From Bacteroidales bacterium (GTDB lineage: Bacteria > Bacteroidota > Bacteroidia > Bacteroidales > UBA4417): a DNA stretch of 64,000 bases. This document shows positions 17,225-26,735 of this stretch, piece by piece (position 1 is the stretch's first letter; every line of letters begins with the position of its first letter). The stretch is from positions 62,001-126,000 of the forward strand of contig JADJGZ010000013.1 of the NCBI GenBank assembly GCA_016707785.1, in the 5' to 3' direction. The position numbers were made by a program, and so were the translations under genes. Under the pieces are notes generated by a model. It worked only from the letters and a program-made list of their open reading frames with translations. It did not search any database and had not been told where the DNA came from.

Positions 17225-19306
17225 ATGAGGGCAATTCATCCATTATTGAAGAGGTACAGGCTAATATTGATGCTTTTGATCATATTCATGAGTTCAACAG
17301 TTTTCTCACAAATACTTGAACCTGTAAAATGGTCATTTAAAGCGAATCGCTTAAGTGATACTGAAGCTGAATTACAGTTTATTGCCACAATTGATAACCA
17401 CTGGCATGTTTATTCACAAGATGCTCCGGTGGGTGGCCCAAGGCCTACAATTTTTACTTTCGATAAGGGAACCGGATTTCAATTATTAGGGAAAGTTATT
17501 GAACCTAAAGCAATTGAAGAATATGATCCTAACTTCGAAATGAAGGTGAAGTATTTTTCAAACAAAGTGATTTTCAAACAAAAGGTGAAAATTACTTCAG
17601 ATAAACCGGTTAAAATATCCGGGTTTCTGGAATTCATGTGTTGTGATGATCATCAATGTATCCCTCCGACAGAGGTTCCTTTTTCTTTTAACCTTGAGGG
17701 TGCCAGGGTTCTTGATACTGCAGCTCCTCCAACTGATACACTCACTGCACAAACTGAGCCCAACGATACAGCCTCTGCTTCACAGACCGATTCAGTCGCA
17801 ACAACAGCTGTTTCGAATGTAAATCCTGAGCAATCCTCAGGTTTTGATGGTAAGGATATGTCACTGTGGTGGTTCTTCCTTCAGGCATTCGGATGGGGAC
17901 TGCTAGCCATACTTACTCCCTGTGTTTTCCCCATGATCCCAATGACGGTTTCCTATTTTATGAAAAGCGGATCCAAAGGGAAAGTCCAGGCAATCATTTA
18001 TGGCGCTTCTATCATTGCAATCTACGTTATTTTTGGAGTACTCATTGCAGTATTGTTTGGAGCAGATTTTGGAAACTGGCTGAGTACACATTGGATTCCG
18101 AATGTGCTCTTTTTTATCATTTTCATCGTTTTTGCAGCCTCTTTCTTTGGGTATTTCGAAATTACTATCCCCAATTGGTTGGTAAATAAAAGCGTTCAAA
18201 ACGAAGAAAAAGGCGGAATACTCGGGACTATCTTCATGGCTCTTACCCTCGTACTGGTCTCTTTCTCCTGCACCGGTCCGATCGTGGGAACAGTGGTTGT
18301 TCAGGCTGTGGGCGGACAGGTATTGAAACCTGTGATTGGAATGTTGGGCTTTTCACTCGCTTTCGCCATTCCTTTTACACTCTTTGCTTTTTTCCCTCAA
18401 TGGCTTAATAAAATGCCAAAATCGGGTGGATGGCTTAACTCTGTGAAAGTAGTCCTTGGTTTTATTGAACTTGCTTTCGCTCTCAAATTCCTGAATGTTC
18501 CGGATCAGACTTACCATTGGGGCCTCCTCGACAGGGAAGTATACCTGGGTTTCTGGATCGTGATTTTCACTATGATGGGATTCTACCTTCTTGGTAAAAT
18601 CAAATTCCCTCATGATAGTGAATATCCTATCGTTAAATCTTTCCCACGTCTCATTCTTATCATAGCCACCTTCACTTTTGTAATTTACCTGATCCCCGGG
18701 CTCTGGGGTGCCCCTCTGAAAGGAATCTCAGGTTGGTTGCCGCCAGCCGAAACTCAGGATTTCGACATTACTGCTATTGTTAGAGAACATGGAGGTGCTG
18801 GTAGTAATCAGCAGGGAAATATCTCAGAACCTCCTAAATATGCAAATACAGATTTGAAATTCCCCCATGGATTAAAAGGTTATTTTGATTATGACCAAGC
18901 ATTAAAAGCCTCTGCTGACCTGAAGAAACCTGTCTTTATTGATTTTACAGGACATGGTTGTACAAACTGCCGTGAAATGGAAAACCGCGTTTGGAGTGAT
19001 CCTCAGGTACTAAAAAGACTCAGGGAAAACTTTGTTCTGGTAGCACTCTATGTCGATGATAAAGTGATTGAAATGCCGAAAGAAGAATGGTACACAAACT
19101 CAAAAGGTCGTGAAGTAAAACTTCTGGGTAAGAAAAATACCGAGATTCAAATCGAAAAATTCAAAGCGAATGCCCAACCCTATTATGTCATTCTTGACGA
19201 AAAAGGCAACCAATTGTTACCTCCAAGGGCATATGACCTGGATATTGATGCTTTTGTAAAATTCCTGGACGAAGGAGTTGCTGCTTTTAACGCAAAAATC
19301 AAATAA
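17225..19306 (+). CDS. DsbD-family thiol:disulfide interchange protein
   Basis: Start taken at the ATG at 17225 (693 residues); the frame is also open from a TTG at 17189. A signal peptide ends near VFSQ. The N-terminal DsbD-like domain contains CCDDHQC (Cys139, 140, 145). The membrane core holds the two transport cysteines: Cys233 in TPCVFPMIPMTVSYF and Cys349 in SFSCTGPIVG. The C-terminal thioredoxin-like domain has GHGCTNCREME with Cys579/Cys582. The family carries electrons from cytoplasmic thioredoxin across the inner membrane to periplasmic reductases or cytochrome-maturation proteins. All three domains and expected cysteines are present. A strong terminator follows. Confidence 0.93.
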   Translation: MRAIHPLLKRYRLILMLLIIFMSSTVFSQILEPVKWSFKANRLSDTEAELQFIATIDNHWHVYSQDAPVGGPRPTIFTFDKGTGFQLLGKVIEPKAIEEYDPNFEMKVKYFSNKVIFKQKVKITSDKPVKISGFLEFMCCDDHQCIPPTEVPFSFNLEGARVLDTAAPPTDTLTAQTEPNDTASASQTDSVATTAVSNVNPEQSSGFDGKDMSLWWFFLQAFGWGLLAILTPCVFPMIPMTVSYFMKSGSKGKVQAIIYGASIIAIYVIFGVLIAVLFGADFGNWLSTHWIPNVLFFIIFIVFAASFFGYFEITIPNWLVNKSVQNEEKGGILGTIFMALTLVLVSFSCTGPIVGTVVVQAVGGQVLKPVIGMLGFSLAFAIPFTLFAFFPQWLNKMPKSGGWLNSVKVVLGFIELAFALKFLNVPDQTYHWGLLDREVYLGFWIVIFTMMGFYLLGKIKFPHDSEYPIVKSFPRLILIIATFTFVIYLIPGLWGAPLKGISGWLPPAETQDFDITAIVREHGGAGSNQQGNISEPPKYANTDLKFPHGLKGYFDYDQALKASADLKKPVFIDFTGHGCTNCREMENRVWSDPQVLKRLRENFVLVALYVDDKVIEMPKEEWYTNSKGREVKLLGKKNTEIQIEKFKANAQPYYVILDEKGNQLLPPRAYDLDIDAFVKFLDEGVAAFNAKIK

Positions 19307-19330
19307 TCCTTTAAGATTTTTAACAATTAT

Positions 19331-19385
19331 TGCCGGCTGATCAGTGAGTATATTCTCACTTTTCAGCCGGCATTCTCGTTTTTGC
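19331..19385 (+). terminator. Intrinsic terminator after the dsbD-like gene
   Basis: A 10-bp perfect stem TGCCGGCTGA (19331-19340) and TCAGCCGGCA (19363-19372) encloses an inner AGTGAG/CTCACT stem. It is followed by a T-rich tail, ending in TTTTT. Confidence 0.85.
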
Positions 19386-19584
19386 ATGTAACATATTTGC
19401 AACTATTCTCGTCTTTCCTTGTCTTTAAACGAAAAATAATAATGCAATAAATCAGATAGTTATAAACCAGCTAAAGAAATTTATTTGAAATATATAAATT
19501 CTGGCACGCAGGTTGATAATTTTCTCCACAGAGCTCTATACCCTTTTACGAATTAGTTGCAAATCAATGTTAATACTTAAGGCC

Positions 19585-20850
19585 ATGAAAAAGATATTTT
19601 TAATCCTGGTTTTTGCGATGGTCACCATCATTAGTGTCGATGCTCATTCAAACAGACGTCCTCATTCATCCATCACATTTCAATCCTTCTATGATGAACT
19701 GTCTCCTTATGGGGACTGGATCTATATGCCAGACTATGGTTATGTCTGGCGTCCTTTTTTTGACCGTCCTGATTCTTTCAGGCCTTATTCCTCCGGTGGC
19801 GATTGGGTCTATACCGAATATGGCTGGACCTGGGTTTCTGATTATAGCTGGGGTTGGGCTCCTTTCCATTATGGTCGCTGGCAATTCGACGACTATCTCG
19901 GTTGGATGTGGTTACCTGGCTATGATTGGGCACCTGCCTGGGTTACCTGGGGATCCTATGGAAACTACTGGGGCTGGGCTCCACTCGGACCTTCAATCAA
20001 TGTAAGCATGAACTTCGACTGGAATGCTCCTGATATCTGGTGGACATTTATTCCTAACCGTCACTTCAGGTCACATCACTGGCGCTCCCATATCTATGAT
20101 CGTCATGTACATGTTACCAATATTACCTACATCAATAACATTTACATCAATGATAATGACAGGGACCACCAATCCTGGTTCCGTGGACCAAGGGTCAATG
20201 ATGTTGAGAGACATACCCGTACCAAAGTTCGTCAAATGGAAGTAGTTCGCAGTGACAGGTCCGACGATGTAAGGGTTAGCAACGACAGGGTTACCATTTA
20301 TCAACCCAGGGTCGAAAGAGGGGGTGACAACTATCGTCCATCTCAATCAAGAAATGCTGAAAATGTTCGTGGTAATTCCAGGGTTGAACAGAAAAATCCA
20401 AGGTCAAACGACCCAGGATTGAACAGGAGAAGTGAAGATCGGAATACCGGTCGTCAGGAAGAGATCCGGAGGGAAAATACCGAAAGACGCGGCCAGCAAG
20501 GTGTTCAGCCTTCAGAAAGAAACAAGGAAAAACAAGGTGCAGTAAGAGGCACAGAAACTCCACGGAACGAAAGAAAGAAGGAAAATAATGTGAATCCTGG
20601 TAAGAGAACAGAAAACCAAAATTCATCTGCAAATAATAATGTCAGGCCTTCACATGGGAAACAGGAAAGTAGAAATTCACAAGGTGTCGGACAACAGAAA
20701 AATGAACAAAAGCAGAATGTTGGATCTGGAAGTCGCACAGGACAAAAAACAGAAGCAAATCCTTCAAAAAACAGGACCGAAAAGAAATCTGAATCTAAAT
20801 CAAATGAGAACTCCTCCAGAAAAAGTAATGGAGACAGAACAAGAAGATAG
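19585..20850 (+). CDS. Secreted DUF6600-like aromatic-rich protein with long charged tail
   Basis: Start taken at 19585 (MKKIFLILVFAMV), giving 421 residues with a signal peptide; an upstream open frame has no support. Residues about 35-170 are rich in Tyr, Trp and Gly, with repeated units such as SPYGDWIYMPDYGYVW, TEYGWTWVSDYSWGWAP and SYGNYWGWAPLGP, as in DUF6600 proteins. From about residue 215 to the end the chain is Asn/Arg/Glu/Ser-rich, low complexity and likely disordered, ending in basic GDRTRR. Function unknown; probably periplasmic or surface. The downstream terminator suggests a single-gene transcript. A similar aromatic-then-disordered plan is seen in the protein at 38997-40718. 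Confidence 0.8.
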   Translation: MKKIFLILVFAMVTIISVDAHSNRRPHSSITFQSFYDELSPYGDWIYMPDYGYVWRPFFDRPDSFRPYSSGGDWVYTEYGWTWVSDYSWGWAPFHYGRWQFDDYLGWMWLPGYDWAPAWVTWGSYGNYWGWAPLGPSINVSMNFDWNAPDIWWTFIPNRHFRSHHWRSHIYDRHVHVTNITYINNIYINDNDRDHQSWFRGPRVNDVERHTRTKVRQMEVVRSDRSDDVRVSNDRVTIYQPRVERGGDNYRPSQSRNAENVRGNSRVEQKNPRSNDPGLNRRSEDRNTGRQEEIRRENTERRGQQGVQPSERNKEKQGAVRGTETPRNERKKENNVNPGKRTENQNSSANNNVRPSHGKQESRNSQGVGQQKNEQKQNVGSGSRTGQKTEANPSKNRTEKKSESKSNENSSRKSNGDRTRR

Positions 20851-20867
20851 TTGTTAAAGATGTATTG

Positions 20868-20909
20868 AAAGGCGGTATATGGGATTCCATTACCGCCTTT
20901 CTCTTTTTT
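20868..20909 (+). terminator. Intrinsic terminator after the DUF6600-like gene
   Basis: A perfect 10-bp stem AAAGGCGGTA (20868-20877) and TACCGCCTTT (20891-20900), followed by CTCTTTTTTA. Confidence 0.9.
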
Positions 20910-20948
20910 AGAAAAAAAATGTAGATGATGAGGATAATCGTTTTTTGT

Positions 20949-20956
20949 TAATTTTG
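20949..20956 (+). promoter_or_regulatory. Candidate -7 element TAATTTTG
   Basis: TAATTTTG matches TAnnTTTG, 37 bases before the start of the small membrane protein gene. No clear upstream TTTG box was found. Confidence 0.3.
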
Positions 20957-20993
20957 GGAAGCGTCAAATCTGGCAATTTAAAATTCTCATACC

Positions 20994-21491
20994 ATGAACG
21001 GTGCCCATTTTCATCTGCTGGTAAATCATATTCCTATTGTTGGGACAATCTTTGGAATGTTGATCCTTCTCGCCGGGATTATCCTAAAAAACACAACTGT
21101 TAAACTTACCGGACTTGCAACTCTAATTGCTGCTACTATTAGTGTCAGTTTTGCCCTTTTGAGTGGCGATCCTGCCGGAGAAGCTGTTGAAGGGTTACCC
21201 GGCGTTACCGAAGCCATGGTTGAACATCATGAATCCATTGCTTATTCATCATTATGGGGAATGATTCCCATGGCACTGATCGCCGGATTGAGTTTTTACA
21301 GTATTATAAAGAAAGAAAAGGCGGGGAACACACTTTCAATTATAACCCTGTTTCTGGCCTTAATTGTTACCGGGTTAATGTCTTGGGTAGGACTCACAGG
21401 TGGAGAGATCAGGCATACAGAAATAAGGAATTCAGGGGTTGTCCAGCCTTCAGGAACTTTGGATGCTGATGAATCTGAAGAAAATGAATAA
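20994..21491 (+). CDS. Small polytopic membrane protein, DUF2231-like
   Basis: 165 residues with four hydrophobic segments at roughly 10-28, 36-57, 85-103 and 112-133. The N-terminal HFHLLVNHIPIVG and the central MVEHHESIAY put several His residues near membrane edges, reminiscent of the DUF2231 group of predicted haem- or redox-associated membrane proteins; this resemblance is from pattern memory and is tentative. The C-terminal tail is acidic (DADESEENE). The downstream FG-GAP gene may start 8 bases before this stop codon. Function not established. Confidence 0.65.
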   Translation: MNGAHFHLLVNHIPIVGTIFGMLILLAGIILKNTTVKLTGLATLIAATISVSFALLSGDPAGEAVEGLPGVTEAMVEHHESIAYSSLWGMIPMALIAGLSFYSIIKKEKAGNTLSIITLFLALIVTGLMSWVGLTGGEIRHTEIRNSGVVQPSGTLDADESEENE

Positions 21492-21999
21492 AATGATTGT
21501 TAATCTTTATAATAAAACCCCGATGCTCAGACAAATAACTTTTATTATCCTCGTGATATTTCAGTTTCCAATGTCAGCCAACTCACAGCAATTTGAAGTC
21601 ATTAATGCCGGAATTGTTGGTGTTGGCAGGAGTTCAGTCTCATGGGCTGATTACGACAAGGATGGAGACCTCGATATTCTGGTAACCGGAAATACGGGAA
21701 GCGGACCTTATGTAGCAGCTATCTATCGTAACGACTTGGGGAGTTTTATCAATATTAATGCAGGACTAACAGGTATAGATAATTCCTCCGTTGCCTGGGG
21801 TGATTACGACAACGATGGTGATCCTGATATTCTGGCTACCGGCAGAAGTACAGGAAGTACAAATACCTGGTTGTATAGAAATGATAACGGGGTCTTTATT
21901 TCCATAAATTCAGTTTTCCCGGAAATAGGGTCGTATGGCTCTGTTTCCTGGGGTGATATTGATGGGGATGCTGACCTCGATGCTCTGATATCCAGGTAA
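21484..21999 (+). CDS. FG-GAP/VCBS repeat protein, 5' part (frameshifted)
   Basis: Signal peptide (MLRQITFIILVIFQFPMSANSQ region) followed by FG-GAP/VCBS-type repeats: WADYDKDGDLDILVTGN, WGDYDNDGDPDILATG and WGDIDGDADLDALIS. These Asp-rich loops bind calcium in beta-propeller proteins. The frame stops at TAA 21997-21999, but dropping one base near 21994 continues directly as ISGNYESKLYRNEN into the next frame, which holds more repeats and a sorting domain. This is therefore the first third of one gene, 21484-23254. I cannot tell whether the extra base is real or an assembly error. Confidence 0.75.
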   Translation: MNKMIVNLYNKTPMLRQITFIILVIFQFPMSANSQQFEVINAGIVGVGRSSVSWADYDKDGDLDILVTGNTGSGPYVAAIYRNDLGSFININAGLTGIDNSSVAWGDYDNDGDPDILATGRSTGSTNTWLYRNDNGVFISINSVFPEIGSYGSVSWGDIDGDADLDALISR

Positions 22000-22012
22000 T
22001 TACGAATCAAAG

Positions 22013-23254
22013 TTGTATCGCAATGAAAACAATGCTTTCACAGAAATCCCCGTTCTATTGCCTGCAGTTTCCAACTGTTGGACTAACATTGGGGACTATG
22101 ATAATGATGGCGATCAGGATGTTTTTATTATGGGTGATGTAGGAGGTTGGCCCGTTTCAGCAATCTGTAAGAATGAAGATGGTTTCTTTTTTGAAATGGA
22201 TAGCACCGGTATCATGCCTCTTTCAGGTGGATCTGCTTCATGGTGTGACTATGATAAAGACCAGGACCTGGATATATTAGTCACTGGCTTCGATCTGTAC
22301 CTGGAACCAAAAACCTATATCTTCAGAAATGATGGGGATATGGTTTTTACCAATATCTGGCCTGGTTTGGCAGGTGCTGCATTAGGTACTGCTGCCTGGG
22401 CTGATTATGATAATGATGGAGATGCAGATATTCTGCTTACAGGACAGAATGCCGCCTGTGGAAGCTTATCAAGCCTGGTATACAGAAATGACGGCAATGA
22501 TAATTTCACTGATATCAATGCCCCACTTGATGGTGCCGAAAGAGGCTCAGCTGATTGGGGAGATTATGATAATGATGGTGATCTGGATATTATAATCAGT
22601 GGCTTTAATGGTTCAGGACTGGCATCAACAAAGCTCTACAGAAATACCAATGGCAGTAATAGTTTTACAATGAGCGGGGCGCCAGCTGCTCCTGCTGATT
22701 TACATAATGTAGCTACTGATCACTCTGTACAGCTTTCATGGAATAAATCTTTGGATAATAATACACCCGAAAATGGGATCACCTATAATTTAAGAGTAGG
22801 AACTTATTCGGGAGGACAAAACGTATTGTCTGCTTCAGTTGACGCTACAGGATTCTTACTATTGCCTCAGTCAGGTAATATGGGGAATGATACCACATGG
22901 TTATTGCACCTGCCTGATGGTAATTACTTCTGGAGTGTTCAGGCTTTGGATCACAGCTTTGGATATTCCAGCTTTGCCGAAGAACAACAGTTTACGCTTA
23001 TGAACGTAGGTATTCCCGCGACTATAAAAAATGATGGATTTAACGTGTCTCCCAACCCTTTTAGCAGTATTTTGGAAATTTCGACATCCCGATTTAGCAA
23101 GATAAATATCTGCAATTCTGTAGGAACAAAAATATTTGAAGATGAATATACTGGTGTAAACAAAATTAATACTTCAATATGGACACCTGGAATCTACTAT
23201 CTTACAGTTTCTGATGGGAAACAGAAATTCTCTGCAATTATCCTGAAAAAGTAA
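22013..23254 (+). CDS. FG-GAP/VCBS repeat protein, 3' part with T9SS sorting domain
   Basis: Continuation of the upstream fragment in another frame; the apparent TTG start at 22013 is only where the open frame can begin, and coding reads through from about 21995. It carries four more repeats (DYDNDGDQDVFIMG, DYDKDQDLDILVTG, DYDNDGDADILLTG, DYDNDGDLDIIISG), then a fibronectin III-like segment (APADLHNVATDHSVQLSW), and a type A T9SS sorting domain (FNVSPNPFSSILEIS to GIYYLTVSDGKQKF). The full protein would be about 590 residues and surface-exported. A bidirectional terminator follows. Confidence 0.8.
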   Translation: MYRNENNAFTEIPVLLPAVSNCWTNIGDYDNDGDQDVFIMGDVGGWPVSAICKNEDGFFFEMDSTGIMPLSGGSASWCDYDKDQDLDILVTGFDLYLEPKTYIFRNDGDMVFTNIWPGLAGAALGTAAWADYDNDGDADILLTGQNAACGSLSSLVYRNDGNDNFTDINAPLDGAERGSADWGDYDNDGDLDIIISGFNGSGLASTKLYRNTNGSNSFTMSGAPAAPADLHNVATDHSVQLSWNKSLDNNTPENGITYNLRVGTYSGGQNVLSASVDATGFLLLPQSGNMGNDTTWLLHLPDGNYFWSVQALDHSFGYSSFAEEQQFTLMNVGIPATIKNDGFNVSPNPFSSILEISTSRFSKINICNSVGTKIFEDEYTGVNKINTSIWTPGIYYLTVSDGKQKFSAIILKK

Positions 23255-23308
23255 TCCAAAAATTTATTTCTGAGAAAAATTCAATTCTCAGTAATGCCAA
23301 GGAAAAAA

Positions 23309-23348
23309 GATGCCAGGTTTAGTTTTATAAAACCCGGCATCTTTTTTT
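23309..23348. terminator. Bidirectional terminator between FG-GAP and dipeptidase genes
   Basis: GATGCCAGGTTT (23309-23320) pairs with AAACCCGGCATC (23330-23341) with one mismatch. A T-run follows on the plus strand, and an A-run precedes it, serving the convergent minus-strand gene. Confidence 0.85.
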
Positions 23349-23384
23349 AATTCAATCACTGCTTCTCACTGAAGAGGAACAAAC

Positions 23385-24767
23385 TTATTTTATCTCAGCT
23401 GAAAAGTCACCGGCAAAATACCTGTAAAACCATGAGATAGTTTCTATCCCTTTGTAAAAACACTCAAGATGATAGTTTTCATTGGGTGAATGAGCAGCAT
23501 CTGTATCCAGGCCAAATCCCATGAGGATACTTTTAACTCCAAGCACTTGTTCGAAGGTGCTAATGATCGGAATACTACCACCACTTCTGACAGGAATGGG
23601 CTTTTTACCATAAACATTTTCATAGGCTTTTGCAGCAGACAGGTAAGCCCTTGAATCAACAGGAGATACATAAGGAAATCCGCCATGATGTGCTTTTACT
23701 TTCACCTTGACAGTAGGAGGGGCAATACTCTCAAAATGTTTTGCAAACAATGCTGAAATTTCGTCAGGGTTTTGGTTTGGGACTAGCCTCATACTGATCT
23801 TGGCAAAAGCCTGACCTGGTAAAACGGTTTTTGAACCTTCACCTGTATAACCACTCCAAATCCCATTCACATCAAGGGTGGGACGAATGCTGGTCCTTTC
23901 ATTTACTGTAAACCCTTTCTCTCCCCATACTTCATTGATGTCCAGTTTTTTCTTGTATTCATCAAGGCTGAATGGCGCCCGGGCCATATCTTCCCTTTCC
24001 TGGGCACTCAATTCCAGAACATCATTATAAAATCCGGGTATCGTGATATGATTATTCTCATCATGCATTGAAGCTATCATTTTAGCCAGAATATTAGCCG
24101 GATTAGCAACAGCACCACCATATAAGCCTGAATGCAGGTCCTTATCAGGTCCGGTTACTTCCACTTCCATATATGCCAATCCTCTGAGTCCAACAGTAAC
24201 ACTGGGAATATCTATCCCAATCATGCTGGTATCACTTACCAGGATTAGGTCAGCAGCCAGCATTTCCTTGTTTTCCCTGCACCAACTGCCTAATGACGGG
24301 GATCCCATCTCCTCTTCCCCTTCTATCATGAATTTTACATTACACGGAAGAAGGCCTTCTTTTAAAAGGTATTCAAAAGCTTTCACTTGCATGAACAGTT
24401 GACCTTTGTCATCAACAGCCCCCCTGGCATAGATTTTTCCATCACGGATTTCAGGCTCAAAGGGAGGTGAATGCCATAATTCTATGGGATCTACAGGCAT
24501 CACATCATAATGGCCATAAACCAGGATGGTTGGCTTTGAAGGATCAATGATCTTACTTCCGAAAACAACAGGATGTCCGCTGGTCGAAAATACATCTGCT
24601 TTGTCGGCTCCTGCTGATATAAGTTGTTCTGCAAGGTACTTCGCTGCCCTAGTCATGTCTTCTTTATGGTCACTTACAGAACTTACAGATGGGATCCTGA
24701 TTAATCCAAATAACTCCTGGAGAAATCTCTCCTTATTTGTTTCGATATAATCTTTTATGTGAGTCAT
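23385..24767 (-). CDS. M20-family dipeptidase
   Basis: 460 residues with no signal peptide, so cytoplasmic. The dinuclear-zinc ligands are visible: His in VYGHYDVMPVDP, the bridging Asp in ARGAVDDKGQ, the catalytic Glu pair in IEGEEEMGS, Asp in LVSDTSM and the C-terminal His in DTDAAHSPNENYH. The dimerisation insert includes DLHSGLYGG. This matches the M20 dipeptidase group that cleaves short peptides. The gene is 33 bases downstream of the GH13 gene on the same strand, so it may be read from the same transcript. Confidence 0.95.
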   Translation of the reverse strand: MTHIKDYIETNKERFLQELFGLIRIPSVSSVSDHKEDMTRAAKYLAEQLISAGADKADVFSTSGHPVVFGSKIIDPSKPTILVYGHYDVMPVDPIELWHSPPFEPEIRDGKIYARGAVDDKGQLFMQVKAFEYLLKEGLLPCNVKFMIEGEEEMGSPSLGSWCRENKEMLAADLILVSDTSMIGIDIPSVTVGLRGLAYMEVEVTGPDKDLHSGLYGGAVANPANILAKMIASMHDENNHITIPGFYNDVLELSAQEREDMARAPFSLDEYKKKLDINEVWGEKGFTVNERTSIRPTLDVNGIWSGYTGEGSKTVLPGQAFAKISMRLVPNQNPDEISALFAKHFESIAPPTVKVKVKAHHGGFPYVSPVDSRAYLSAAKAYENVYGKKPIPVRSGGSIPIISTFEQVLGVKSILMGFGLDTDAAHSPNENYHLECFYKGIETISWFYRYFAGDFSAEIK

Positions 24768-24800
24768 GAGATATATTATTTAGGTTTTGATGGAAGAGGT

Positions 24801-26648
24801 TTATTTATTAATTTTTTTAAGAATAAATCCGGAAAGTGCATCTGCAACTATTGCTGTATTGCTGATTATCTCACCATTGAGTAAGTTTCTATATTGTCCT
24901 TTGGCTAAATGAAAAGTGTAAGCATTACTTCCGGCATTCAGAAGTACAACAATCTCATCCTTGCTGTTATAGCGTTTATAAGCAATTGCTTTCCCCTGGG
25001 TTTCAAGGAATCTGATCTTTCCGTTGTTCAACTCCGGATTTGCTTTCCGTATGGCAATCAACGATTTATAATACTCAAAGAGGGGTTTATTGAATCCTAC
25101 CTGGTCATTATACAACAATTTCCCGTCTGCATCTGTTCGGCTTTCATTTTCGAAGGCAAATGACGACCACCAGAGTGGCTTTCTGCAATCCGGGTCATCA
25201 CTTCCCCACATACCCATCTCATCCCCATTCCAGATATGTGGTGCACTTAATGATGTAAACTGATGCATGAGGTAAAGTTTCACCCTTTGATAGGTTTCTT
25301 CATCCGGTTTTCCGGTTTTATAAGCAGGATCCTCCTGGTGCTTTGCTTTGTACTTGTATTTGCCCGGATTATTAAAGCATGTTAAGAGTCTGGGAGAATC
25401 ATGTGTCGCTGAAACACCCATCATAGCCATCACGAACTCAGGATCCAGCCTGTTCCACTGGTATTTTAGGCTATCCTTAAATTGTTGGGCATTAATACTA
25501 AAATCAGAGTTTGAAAAAAAGTACTTGGCTGGGCGGTAGACCTGGTAAAACATGATGGCATCGAACACATCCCCACTCGTATAAGGAACAGGGTTCATCA
25601 ATCGGTTTGGATAGGTTTCCCACCAGATTTCTCCTACCAGATAAGCTTCAGGATTAATGGATTTTACATATGAATGATAGTCTCTCCAGAAAATCATTCC
25701 AATATGATCAGCCACATCAAGTCGGTAACCATCGATGCCATCTTTCACATTGCCATTTGGGGCAAGCCATCGTTTGCTGACTTCGAAAATATGTTGTTTA
25801 GCCTCAGGATTGATGTCTCCCTCATAAGGACGACCGATAATACGTTCAGTAGTAACATTTACTTTTTTTATTTCAGGCAGGCTCTGAATATTCAACCAAC
25901 CATGGTATTTAAATTCACTCCCTGGAGTTGAAGGGTCATCAAACGTCTCAACATTAAACCAGTCCTTGAATGCTGAATTCTGCTGATTTTTGATAAGGTC
26001 TTTCATAGCCCAGAACTCCACTCCGGTGTGGTTCCAGGAATAATCAACAATCACCCTGATATTTCTTTTATGAGCCTCTTTTACAAGTTTCAGGAATAAC
26101 TGGTCAGCAGAAGTCCACTGCCATGTAGAAGGATCAGCTGGGTTTTCACTGGCTATTATTTCCATATCCCCTTTAGGATCAGGGCCAAAGCTTACATCAA
26201 TATGATGGTAATTCCGGGCATCATATTTATGTAAAGATGGTGCATCATTAATGGGATTAAGGTAAATAGCATTTATCCCGAGTTCCTCCAGGTAGCCTAA
26301 TTTATCAATAACACCTTGCAGGTCACCACCATATCGCCTGAGTTGCAGCGTTTGATCGAGTGTCCCACCGGTTTTCTTTGCCCAGTCCTCCTGATTGTAC
26401 CAATTTTGATTCCAGGGTGTAATGTCCCAGTCAGCAGGGATCTTAAAAAAATCAGAATGAGTAATAATGGTCTCAGGGGTTGGGTCATTACTCTTATCAC
26501 CATTGCAGAATCTTTCCACGAAAATTTGATACCAGATGGCTTCTTTAGCCCAGGTAGGGGGCATTATTTTTTTTGAAACAGGGGGTTGAGCTGTCATCTG
26601 AATTACAATGAGAAGGAAAATGCCTGTACTAACAGTTAATAATTTCAT
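24801..26648 (-). CDS. Secreted GH13 alpha-amylase-family glycoside hydrolase
   Basis: Start taken at 26648 (MKLLTVSTGIFLLIV), 615 residues with a signal peptide ending near MTAQ; the frame is open further upstream. The GH13 catalytic residues are nucleophile Asp311 in GYRLDVADH, acid/base Glu340 in VGEIWWE and Asp417 in SATHDSPRLLT. Conserved region I is VIVDYSWNHTG and the N-terminal WYQIFVERFCNGD is typical of neopullulanase/cyclomaltodextrinase-like members. It probably degrades alpha-glucans in the periplasm or at the surface. There is no Sus-type transport operon nearby. Confidence 0.94.
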   Translation of the reverse strand: MKLLTVSTGIFLLIVIQMTAQPPVSKKIMPPTWAKEAIWYQIFVERFCNGDKSNDPTPETIITHSDFFKIPADWDITPWNQNWYNQEDWAKKTGGTLDQTLQLRRYGGDLQGVIDKLGYLEELGINAIYLNPINDAPSLHKYDARNYHHIDVSFGPDPKGDMEIIASENPADPSTWQWTSADQLFLKLVKEAHKRNIRVIVDYSWNHTGVEFWAMKDLIKNQQNSAFKDWFNVETFDDPSTPGSEFKYHGWLNIQSLPEIKKVNVTTERIIGRPYEGDINPEAKQHIFEVSKRWLAPNGNVKDGIDGYRLDVADHIGMIFWRDYHSYVKSINPEAYLVGEIWWETYPNRLMNPVPYTSGDVFDAIMFYQVYRPAKYFFSNSDFSINAQQFKDSLKYQWNRLDPEFVMAMMGVSATHDSPRLLTCFNNPGKYKYKAKHQEDPAYKTGKPDEETYQRVKLYLMHQFTSLSAPHIWNGDEMGMWGSDDPDCRKPLWWSSFAFENESRTDADGKLLYNDQVGFNKPLFEYYKSLIAIRKANPELNNGKIRFLETQGKAIAYKRYNSKDEIVVLLNAGSNAYTFHLAKGQYRNLLNGEIISNTAIVADALSGFILKKINK

Positions 26649-26735
26649 GATCAATAGAATATTATGCAAATATAATCGAAAGGGCCTTGCTCTAATGAGA
26701 AAGACCCCTTCTGAAATACATATTTTAATCAAACT

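Noticed and set aside
19613..20005. Alternative frame of 130 residues within the DUF6600-like gene
   Set aside because: It is a shadow of a compositionally biased coding region; the main frame has the signal peptide and repeats.
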